From Actinomycetes bacterium (GTDB lineage Bacteria > Actinomycetota > Acidimicrobiia > Acidimicrobiales > RAAP-2), in NCBI GenBank assembly GCA_021800645.1, contig JAJYYT010000063.1, forward strand, positions 1 to 9,280: a stretch of DNA of 9,280 bases, written 5' to 3'. This document shows, in pieces, positions 1-4,889 of this stretch. The translations under genes and the position numbers were made by a program. How positions within the stretch are numbered: position 1 is the stretch's first letter; every line of letters starts with the position of its first letter. Below the pieces are notes generated by a model. That model saw nothing but the letters and a program-made list of their open reading frames with translations, was not told where the DNA came from and did not search any database.

Positions 1-70
1 CCCCCTGCTTGTCAGCCACCCCGAGCGTCACGAGCGCCTCCAGATCTCGAACTACAGCGCTGTAATTCTC
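1..70 (-). pseudogene. possible remnant of a winged-helix (HTH) regulator, cut by the window edge
   Basis: Read on the minus strand from base 70 to the edge, the frame is open and gives a peptide containing NYSAVVRDLEALVTLGVADK. This resembles the recognition helix and wing start of winged-helix regulators, which commonly read NYS-x-V-x-RD-x-x-AL-x-x-LG. A TGA lies in frame at 71-73 and no usable start codon precedes the motif. The overlapping frame just upstream (about 74-120) reads VSFASISIRDPRLDLRE and could be the disrupted N-terminal part, joined by a one-base frameshift. It lies directly behind the lipoprotein gene on the same strand. The resemblance comes from a short peptide read by eye, and chance coding-like sequence in GC-rich DNA cannot be excluded. 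Confidence 0.25.
53..64. repeat. 12-bp perfect palindrome
   Basis: TACAGCGCTGTA is its own reverse complement. It has the size of a dimeric repressor operator, but it sits inside the possible regulator remnant and may be chance. No run of T follows on either side, so it is not a convincing terminator for the lipoprotein gene. Confidence 0.3.
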
Positions 71-123
71 TCAGATCCAGGCGCGGATCGCGAATCGAGA
101 TCGACGCGAAAGACACCAGCCAC

Positions 124-1062
124 CTAGAAGGCTCCCGGGTACGGAGCCATGGCCACTGCGAGGGCGAGGTCGGGGACGACTTGGTGATAGACATCGGCAA
201 AATAGACGCTGTTTCCGAGCACCCAGGCCGTCGAGGTGTGATCTCCGTCGCCTGCCAGGTCAGTGAAGAGGTCCCCGCGGGTCCCCGGGAGCAGGTGCTG
301 ATCCAGGTAGGAGACCACCCGATGTGCCAGCACCGTCCAGCGGGTGAGGTCTCCGTACAGCGTGAACTTCCAGTGGCCCTCGTGCCAGACGACCTCGCAG
401 TCGCGTCCAGCGTGCGAGCGGACCGTCGCTGCCATGCGTGCCTGAAGGGGCACCTGTTGCGTGGTGGGGCAGGCCGCCAGGTCAAGGACGGAGGAGGGTG
501 GCTCACCTGCCTTGGATGCAAGCGCGGAGGCAGCGGCCGCCGGGCTCGGGTAGCGTTCGCCTCCAAAACCACCGTAGACGCTCTCCATGGCCCCGCATGA
601 GCCGCTGCCGATGCCGGGGTCGTTGAGCGGCAGAGGGGACGGGCAGGAGTAGAGGAGGACTGTGTAGTAGTTGGCACCAGCCCGGGCGATCGCAGAGTTG
701 GGGAGGTTGCTCGAGCTCGGAGGCCCCGCAAGCGACGTGGGAGCTTCGAGGCGAACCGAGATCCCACGCTTCCGCACGTACATCATTGCCTGGGTGATCA
801 CCTGAGGCCAACCTCGAAGAGGCGAGGAGGCACGCGTGATCGTGCTGGCGCTCGCAGCGCGAATCCCACCGGCGAGTGCCGTAGTGGTCATGGAGGCGGC
901 AGCCGAGCCGGTCGGTGATGCCCCGCAGGCAGCTATGGCGAGGAGGAGGGCCAGCGCAGCCGCGGCTGCCCTGAGGGGACGGGCCGGAGGGCACAGCCCT
1001 TGCACATTTGCGCTGAGATGTCCAACGAGACCACCAGGAGCCTCCGGTGGCTGTCTCTTCAT
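124..1062 (-). CDS. secreted lipoprotein of unknown family
   Basis: This is a 312-residue protein with no domain I recognise. Residues 1-31 are a long basic leader (MKRQ... up to R31). A hydrophobic stretch rich in Ala and Leu (32-45) follows and ends in the lipobox I-A-A-C, so Cys46 should become the lipidated N-terminus. A low-complexity Ala/Ser/Thr linker follows. The mature part holds four cysteines (140, 156, 198, 222) that could form two disulfides, and a C-terminal half rich in Trp, Tyr and His (about 225-295), which suggests a folded extracytoplasmic domain. The ATG at 1062 is well supported: a GGGAGG ribosome binding site lies 9 bases upstream. The gene is transcribed divergently from the oxidoreductase gene and shares its upstream region. 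It could be a substrate-binding or cell-envelope protein, but nothing in the sequence decides this. Confidence 0.8.
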   Translation of the reverse strand: MKRQPPEAPGGLVGHLSANVQGLCPPARPLRAAAAALALLLAIAACGASPTGSAAASMTTTALAGGIRAASASTITRASSPLRGWPQVITQAMMYVRKRGISVRLEAPTSLAGPPSSSNLPNSAIARAGANYYTVLLYSCPSPLPLNDPGIGSGSCGAMESVYGGFGGERYPSPAAAASALASKAGEPPSSVLDLAACPTTQQVPLQARMAATVRSHAGRDCEVVWHEGHWKFTLYGDLTRWTVLAHRVVSYLDQHLLPGTRGDLFTDLAGDGDHTSTAWVLGNSVYFADVYHQVVPDLALAVAMAPYPGAF

Positions 1063-1107
1063 GCTTGGCGACCTCCCGCTCTCGCGCAGCCATCGGCGAT
1101 CACGTCC

Positions 1108-1135
1108 ACGCTACGTCGCATCGGGCTCGTGTCCT
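1108..1135 (-). promoter_or_regulatory. candidate promoter of the lipoprotein gene
   Basis: On the minus strand, AGGACA (1135-1130) matches four of six bases of a -35 box. After a 16-base spacer, TAGCGT (1113-1108) matches the TANNNT pattern of a -10 box. The transcript would start about 40 bases before the ATG and include the GGGAGG ribosome binding site. This was found by eye only. Confidence 0.3.
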
Positions 1136-1149
1136 GACCTCGAAGGTTC

Positions 1150-1198
1150 ACGGGCCTCGGTGCCGGCAGAAGCACCGGTGCCGAGCTCGGAGGCCCGT
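1150..1198. repeat. nested inverted repeat, possible three-way junction
   Basis: The outer arms ACGGGCCT (1150-1157) and AGGCCCGT (1191-1198) are exact complements. Directly inside the left arm, CGGTGC (1158-1163) pairs with GCACCG (1172-1177) around an 8-base loop. The remaining part holds the 10-bp palindrome CCGAGCTCGG (1181-1190). As RNA or cruciform DNA it could fold into two coaxial stems plus a mini-hairpin. No T-tract follows, so it does not look like an intrinsic terminator. I cannot match it to a known riboswitch class. Confidence 0.45.
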
Positions 1199-1202
1199 TG
1201 GC

Positions 1203-1220
1203 GGCGGTCGCGATACCGCC
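1203..1220. repeat. short hairpin
   Basis: GGCGGT (1203-1208) and ACCGCC (1215-1220) form a perfect 6-bp stem with a 6-base loop, five bases after the larger inverted repeat. Alone it is unremarkable. Its position next to the larger structure is the reason to list it. Confidence 0.35.
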
Positions 1221-1364
1221 TGCGTCCGGCGGAGGGCATCTCGAGCACGTCAGTCGAGCTGAGCCTCCCGGCGCCCGGCGAGACCCTCGCCGCTCCGACC
1301 CGGCTCGTCTCAGCTTCGTCGTGCCTATCAAGCTTCTTTCGACGCCGTCTGCGCTGCCCGATAC

Positions 1365-1428
1365 TTCCTCGTCGTTGCGCCGTCGTACACCGCGAGTTCC
1401 TCGTCGTTGCGCCGTCGTACACTTCGAG
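1365..1428. repeat. tandem duplication, 2 x 32 bp
   Basis: The unit at 1365-1396 is repeated at 1397-1428. The first 26 bases are identical in both copies (starting TTCCTCGTCG and ending CGTCGTACAC), and the last 6 differ at two positions (CGCGAG against TTCGAG). The period of 32 is not a multiple of three, which argues against a protein repeat. The second copy ends one base before the GTG start of the oxidoreductase gene and contains its predicted -10 box, so the duplication covers the expected promoter and operator zone. Confidence 0.85.
1418..1423 (+). promoter_or_regulatory. candidate -10 box for a leaderless oxidoreductase mRNA
   Basis: TACACT fits TANNNT and ends six bases before the GTG at 1430, the spacing expected if transcription starts at the first base of the start codon. 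No ribosome binding site precedes that GTG, which agrees with leaderless translation. The first repeat copy has TACACC at the equivalent place, so only the second copy makes the box. No good -35 box is visible. Confidence 0.4.
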
Positions 1429-1429
1429 C

Positions 1430-2161
1430 GTGGTCGTACCAGAGGGCCGGACACCCCCGCCCCCGCGGCCAGCTCCCGACAAGACGGTCGCGGTGGGCAG
1501 GAGGGTCTTCCTCGGCATGGTGGCGCTGGGCGCCGCAGGGATCGCCTTCGGCTCTGCCGTGCAGAGCAGGGTCGGTGCCGCGCTCGGCTCGGGCCTCGCC
1601 GACGTGCTCCCGGGCGCCGACGCGTTCCAGATCTACAGCGTGAGCGACACCTTCCCTGCGATCGCGCCGAGCGCCTACCGGCTCAGGGTCTCGGGGCTGG
1701 TGGAGCGTCCCGCGACGTTCAGCTTCGCCGACTTGGAGGCGATGCCCCATGTCCGGCTCGTGAGGACGTTCCAGTGCGTCACGGGCTGGCGCGTCCCGGG
1801 CGTCCACTGGGAGGGAGTGCAGCTGTCGCACCTCCTCGACACCGTCGGGGTCCGGCCTGGCGCCGTGGCGCTCGCCTTCGACTCCTACGACGAGACGGAC
1901 ACCGAGAGCCTCACCCTGGAGCAGGCGCGCCTACCGGACGTGATCGTCGCCACCCGCATGCTCGGTGCCCCGATCACGACCGACCATGGAGGACCGGTGC
2001 GGCTCTACGTCGCACCGATGTTCGGCTACAAGTCGCTCAAGTGGCTCTCTGCCATCCGGGTGGTCGACGCGGTGGACCCCGGGTACTGGGAGCAGTACGG
2101 CTATCCGGTCAACGGCTGGCTCGACGGCTCCACGTCGGCGACACCGCCACCTGGTGCCTGA
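1430..2161 (+). CDS. Tat-exported molybdopterin-dependent oxidoreductase (sulfite oxidase/MsrP fold)
   Basis: This is a 243-residue catalytic subunit of the sulfite-oxidase superfamily (COG2041, like MsrP/YedY). It carries a molybdopterin cofactor and should act outside the membrane. The N-terminus has a twin-arginine signal, GRRVFLG (23-29), followed by a hydrophobic Ala/Gly stretch. No clear cleavage site is visible, so it may stay anchored. The fold signature follows: YRLRVSGLVERP (83-94), FQCVTGW (114-120) with Cys116 as the expected molybdenum ligand, PGVHWEGV (123-130), and the pterin-binding end DHGGPVRLYVAPMFGYKSLKW (185-205). The frame is open far upstream, but I chose GTG 1430 because a -10-like box lies just before it and the signal peptide begins shortly after. 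The next gene overlaps its end by 8 bp and encodes a cytochrome b, a likely redox partner. Its substrate (sulfite, methionine sulfoxide or another oxo compound) cannot be read from the sequence. Confidence 0.87.
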   Translation: MVVPEGRTPPPPRPAPDKTVAVGRRVFLGMVALGAAGIAFGSAVQSRVGAALGSGLADVLPGADAFQIYSVSDTFPAIAPSAYRLRVSGLVERPATFSFADLEAMPHVRLVRTFQCVTGWRVPGVHWEGVQLSHLLDTVGVRPGAVALAFDSYDETDTESLTLEQARLPDVIVATRMLGAPITTDHGGPVRLYVAPMFGYKSLKWLSAIRVVDAVDPGYWEQYGYPVNGWLDGSTSATPPPGA

Positions 2162-2861
2162 GGACGCCGTCCGCCGTCCTGCAGGGCGGCCGGGTGCCCC
2201 GGTGCGCCTCCTTCGCTTCGACCGCGTGCAGCGCGCTGCGCATTGGGCCAACGCCTTGCTCTTCGGCGTGCTCGTCGCCACGGCGCTTCCGCTGTACTTC
2301 CCTTCGGTCGAGCGCGTCGTCGGCCGCCATGCCCTGGTCGCCACGATCCACGTCTGGGCAGGGATCGCTTGGGGCGTCCCGCTGGTCGTGTCGCTCGTCG
2401 GTCCGTGGGGCGCCAGGATGCGGCGCGACGTGCGGCGCTTCAACCGCTGGACCCGAGAGGAGCTCGAGTGGCTCTGGAGCTTCGGGACCGCCCGAGATCT
2501 CGACAGAGACAAGTTCAACCCCGCTCAGAAGCTGAACGCGTTGTTCGTCGGCGGCTCGATGGCGGTCTTCCTCGCCACCGGGATCGTCATGAAGTGGTTC
2601 GGCCTCTTCCCGGTGGGATGGCGCACGGGGGCGACGTTCGTGCACGAGGTTCTCGCATTCCTCGTCGTGGCCGTGGTCCTCGGCCACGTCGTCATGGCCT
2701 TCACCCACAAGGACGCGCTCCGTTCGATGCTGCGCGGATGGGTCACGGTCGCCTGGGCGCAGCGGCACGCGCCGCGCTGGGCGCGTGAAGAGCTCGGTGA
2801 CGAGCACGCGTCAGCAAAGGGCGTGGTCGGCGATCAAGAGGCAGGGGGGCTCGGGGACTGA
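2154..2861 (+). CDS. di-heme cytochrome b, cytochrome b561/formate dehydrogenase gamma type
   Basis: This is a 235-residue integral membrane protein that should carry electrons between the quinone pool and the oxidoreductase encoded just upstream. Four hydrophobic helices lie at about 33-51, 60-83, 128-147 and 164-183. Histidines sit where FdnI-type cytochromes bind two hemes b: His30 and His66 near helices 1 and 2, and His164 and His178 in helix 4. The 14-residue spacing of the last two matches the known FdnI ligands. The opening RFDRVQRAAHW and the segment FNPAQKLNALF before helix 3 are typical of the family. GTG 2154 overlaps the previous stop by 8 bp, indicating translational coupling. 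GTG 2202 (219 residues) is an alternative that keeps all the helices. The tail after residue 205 is charged. The 3' end overlaps the convergent DegV gene by 28 bp. Confidence 0.85.
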   Translation: MPEDAVRRPAGRPGAPVRLLRFDRVQRAAHWANALLFGVLVATALPLYFPSVERVVGRHALVATIHVWAGIAWGVPLVVSLVGPWGARMRRDVRRFNRWTREELEWLWSFGTARDLDRDKFNPAQKLNALFVGGSMAVFLATGIVMKWFGLFPVGWRTGATFVHEVLAFLVVAVVLGHVVMAFTHKDALRSMLRGWVTVAWAQRHAPRWAREELGDEHASAKGVVGDQEAGGLGD

Positions 2862-3814
2862 GGGCTCGGTTCCCACCACCATGCGAGCCCGGCGAGCCCA
2901 GGCCCGGTGTGGGCGACCATGACCGAGCTGAAGGGAGCCCTGTAGACGTCTGCATCCGGGGCGAGCTCGTGCACTGCCGCCAAGAGCGCCTCGGCCCCGC
3001 ATGGTGCCTGCGCCTCCAGCACCGCAGCTCGCAGCCGAGCTCCCGCCTGGGAGCCGGCCGTGCAGGCGGCCATGATGCGCCCAACCGCGCCGTCGAGGGT
3101 GCGTGCAGGACGGCGGCTTCGGACTCGCCCTCGCGTGAGCTCGAAGACCGCCCGCGCGCCGAGCGACCGTCCGGCACGCGCGGCGACGCCCGGCACGCGC
3201 CCGCTGCGCGCAAGGGAGTCGAGCTGCTCGAGAAAGGCCAGCAGGCGCACGCGCGCGGCCACCGCACGGGCAGTCGTCGCCACCTCCTCGAGGCTGTTCC
3301 CAGAGCGAGCGGCACGAGCGGCAGCCATCACGACGAGCCCTTGACCGCCGGCCGCGGTCTGGGTGTCGACGACTTCCACGCGGCCAGCTCGCCGGTAGCC
3401 GGCCGCGGCGAGCGCGGACTCGTAGGACGCGCTCGTGCGACGGGCAACGGTCGTGACGACGACGGGGCGGCTGCCGGCCGCCGCGAGCGCCTCAAGGTAG
3501 GCGCCGGGGCTCGGCGCAGACGTGGTCACGCGCAAGTGGGACGCTCGCTGGACGACCGCGGCGGGATCGAGCGCGCCGTCGGGGTAGACCGAGCCACCGA
3601 CCTCGAGCGTCATCGGCACGACATGCACGCCGAGCGCGGCGACCGCGTCGGACGGGAGGGACGCTGCGCTGTCGGTCACGACCACGACCTCGTCCTGGGG
3701 TCCGGCGTGTTCGTCCTGGGAGCCGGGACGGATCTCGCTCGGACAGCTTCCCTGCAGCGTCATGGGGTTAGCTGCAGTGTCAGCGCGCACGATCGTCTCA
3801 CGACGTGGCGACAA
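2834..3814 (-). CDS. DegV family (FakB-like) fatty-acid-binding protein
   Basis: This is a 326-residue protein of the DegV family, whose members bind a long-chain fatty acid. The FakB members hand it to the kinase FakA, which makes acyl-phosphate. Family features are VVVVTDSAASLP (43-54) at the start of the first domain, TTSAPSPGAYLEAL (97-110) with the Thr-Ser carboxylate-binding loop, SASYESAL (128-135), VDTQTAAGGQGLVV (149-162), the SGRVPG segment (204-209) and the closing HTGPGLAGLAWWWE (302-315). The length fits the family plus an N-terminal extension of about 40 residues. The start is uncertain: TTG 3814 overlaps the preceding acyltransferase gene by 17 bp and has a weak GGAG-like site, GTG 3790 lies inside, and ATG 3763 leaves a 34-bp gap without a ribosome binding site. 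It is probably co-transcribed with the acyltransferase. No FakA-type kinase lies in this window. Confidence 0.87.
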   Translation of the reverse strand: MSPRRETIVRADTAANPMTLQGSCPSEIRPGSQDEHAGPQDEVVVVTDSAASLPSDAVAALGVHVVPMTLEVGGSVYPDGALDPAAVVQRASHLRVTTSAPSPGAYLEALAAAGSRPVVVTTVARRTSASYESALAAAGYRRAGRVEVVDTQTAAGGQGLVVMAAARAARSGNSLEEVATTARAVAARVRLLAFLEQLDSLARSGRVPGVAARAGRSLGARAVFELTRGRVRSRRPARTLDGAVGRIMAACTAGSQAGARLRAAVLEAQAPCGAEALLAAVHELAPDADVYRAPFSSVMVAHTGPGLAGLAWWWEPSPQSPSPPAS

Positions 3815-4553
3815 GGCTCCGGTCCCCGTCCGGCGCGGCAGCGTCCCGCGTTCCTGGCTCCCGGTCGAACAGGAGCCGGGAGAAGAAGCGAGCGGTTGCC
3901 GACGTCCGCGCCTCGGCCCGTTGCGAGCCCGAGCCCGCCCGCGGTCCCAGGGGATGGTTGCCGAGCACGCGCTTGGTCAGGACGGGGGCACAGATCGAGA
4001 GCCCGAGCGCAGCCCCGCGCCAGCCTCTGCGCACGCCGAGCACGGGGACCAGTCCGAGCGTGGCGAGGAGCGTCGAGATCCCGCTCTGGCGGAGAAGCCG
4101 CCCGGCAACCATGCCCGCGACGAGCACGGCGGTGCCTTCGGGAGCGAGCGCGAGGGTCGCGCCGAGCGCGGGGGAGAGCCCCCGGCCTCCGGCGCCGCGT
4201 AGCCAGGGTGACCAGTTGTGGGCGGCGATCGCCGCCCCCGCCGCTGCGGCGTCGAGGAGGGTGAGGCTCCGGGGCTCGCCGGGCGCGCGCTTCCCGGACG
4301 GCCAGCCGGGGACGAGGCGCGCGAGCAGGGGACCGGCAGCACCCTTGGCCACCTCGAGGACCCCGGCGACGGCGAGCGGCCCGAACCCCGCGACCTCGTA
4401 GAGCCCGCTGCCCGAGACGGTGCCCGAGCCCACTTGCCGCAGGTCGACGCCGGCGAAGCACCCCGCTGCGAGCTGGGAGAAAGGGACGGATCCTGCGACG
4501 AAGGAGGCCACGAGGACGACGGCGGTGGCGCAGGCTCGGGGCGCACCGCTCAT
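3798..4553 (-). CDS. PlsY-like glycerol-3-phosphate acyltransferase, divergent
   Basis: This is a 251-residue membrane protein resembling PlsY, which transfers an acyl group from acyl-phosphate to glycerol 3-phosphate, the first step of phospholipid synthesis. The recognisable parts are GSVPFSQLAAG (21-31), matching the first PlsY motif GSIPFGYL; DLRQVGSG (37-44), matching DIRxxGSGN; LEVAKGAAGPLLARL (66-80), matching the D-x-x-KG segment; and HNWSPWLRGAGGRGLSPALG (112-131), matching the GH...F.GGKGVAT...G motif. Hydrophobic segments run throughout. Two signature sites differ: GSGN-x-GATN has become GSGTVSGSGLYE, and GGKG has become GGRG. A hydrophilic tail of about 45 residues (from 205) exceeds the usual length of about 200. 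ATG 4553 immediately precedes the first helix, with no clear ribosome binding site. It may be a paralogue with altered substrate rather than the housekeeping PlsY. Confidence 0.75.
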   Translation of the reverse strand: MSGAPRACATAVVLVASFVAGSVPFSQLAAGCFAGVDLRQVGSGTVSGSGLYEVAGFGPLAVAGVLEVAKGAAGPLLARLVPGWPSGKRAPGEPRSLTLLDAAAAGAAIAAHNWSPWLRGAGGRGLSPALGATLALAPEGTAVLVAGMVAGRLLRQSGISTLLATLGLVPVLGVRRGWRGAALGLSICAPVLTKRVLGNHPLGPRAGSGSQRAEARTSATARFFSRLLFDREPGTRDAAAPDGDRSLVATS

Positions 4554-4593
4554 GGCACGGCTGCTGATCGTCCCCGCGTCCGAGCCGCAGAGG

Positions 4594-4815
4594 TCAGCCC
4601 GCTGGTGTGGACGTCCAGTCCTCGTCGGACACCGGCTCGGTCCGCTCGGCGTCGATGCCGACCGTCTCGTCCTCCTCCACGAGCGGGAGCTCCTGCTCGA
4701 GCACGTCCGCGTCCGGAACGTCCGGCGGGATGGGACGATGGTCCCGCTCGTCCCTCGTCGCCGGCGCCTCCTGCTCGAGACGGTCCGCTTCGGGGATGTC
4801 GTCCTTGGGTGCCAC
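4594..4815 (-). CDS. small acidic protein with duplicated D(I/V)P(E/D)AD-x-LEQE motif
   Basis: This is a 73-residue protein with 24 Asp or Glu against 6 Lys or Arg, and no cysteine or hydrophobic segment, so it is likely soluble and partly disordered. The motif DIPEADRLEQE (6-16) recurs as DVPDADVLEQE (32-42), 26 residues apart. Short actinobacterial proteins with PEADxLEQ motifs are known to me only as hypothetical proteins of unknown function. Protein-level conservation of the two copies, the clean start and the 40-bp gap to the acyltransferase gene support a real gene. The GTG start has no ribosome binding site, but a -10-like box lies six bases before it. It appears to be the first gene of the minus-strand cluster. 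A role as a protein-interaction or regulatory peptide is only a guess. Confidence 0.65.
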   Translation of the reverse strand: MAPKDDIPEADRLEQEAPATRDERDHRPIPPDVPDADVLEQELPLVEEDETVGIDAERTEPVSDEDWTSTPAG

Positions 4816-4821
4816 GAGCCG

Positions 4822-4827
4822 AGCCTA
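4822..4827 (-). promoter_or_regulatory. candidate -10 box, leaderless start of the minus-strand cluster
   Basis: On the minus strand, TAGGCT is followed by six bases (CGGCTC) and then the GTG start at 4815. This is the spacing expected when the start codon is also the 5' end of the mRNA. No convincing -35 box or ribosome binding site is seen. Confidence 0.45.
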
Positions 4828-4876
4828 CCCACGCGCCAGGGGTGGTCGTGGGGGCTCGTGACCGAAGGCATGGCCG

Positions 4877-4882
4877 TAGGAT
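4877..4882 (+). promoter_or_regulatory. candidate -10 box, leaderless start of the MDR-glgE-treS operon
   Basis: TAGGAT is followed by seven bases (GCCGCCA) and the ATG at 4890. No purine-rich ribosome binding site lies between, so a leaderless transcript fits. The in-frame ATG at 4881 overlaps this box and is less likely to be the start. GTGACC (4858-4863) resembles a -35 box, but its 13-base spacer is too short. Confidence 0.45.
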
Positions 4883-4889
4883 GCCGCCA

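Larger units (their letters stand above)
1063..1429. other. divergent intergenic region with repeats
   Basis: These 367 bases separate the divergent lipoprotein and oxidoreductase genes. In order they hold the lipoprotein ribosome binding site and candidate promoter, a nested inverted repeat (1150-1198), a short hairpin (1203-1220), a stretch without visible signals (about 1221-1364), and a 32-bp tandem duplication (1365-1428) reaching a predicted -10 box. Frames that stay open through here give Arg-rich peptides without family features, so I read the region as non-coding. Confidence 0.6.

Noticed and set aside
1221..1300. Resemblance to TPP riboswitch elements (GCTGAG, GACCC-like words)
   Set aside because: The pieces are short, in GC-rich DNA, and the conserved core order and spacing of a TPP riboswitch are absent.
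1338..1365. TTCGAC and GATACT as a -35/-10 pair for the oxidoreductase gene
   Set aside because: The match to consensus is poor, and the TACACT box next to the start codon explains the start better.
836..1429. Upstream extension of the oxidoreductase frame by about 198 codons
   Set aside because: The extension overlaps the lipoprotein gene antisense and the repeat region, and would bury the Tat signal in the middle of the protein.
1059..1518. Minus-strand frames across the divergent region
   Set aside because: They give Arg-rich low-complexity peptides, and the 32-bp repeat shifts frame between copies, unlike a protein repeat.
2862..2890. Hairpin with 7-bp stem (GGGCTCG and CGAGCCC) just after the cytochrome stop, considered as a terminator
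   Set aside because: The loop is 15 bases, no T-tract follows, and it lies within the DegV coding region, where such GC-rich pairs arise easily.
3160..3215. Direct repeat CCGGCACGCGC occurring twice inside the DegV gene
   Set aside because: The two copies are read in different codon frames and fit ordinary GC-rich coding bias; no functional meaning is visible.
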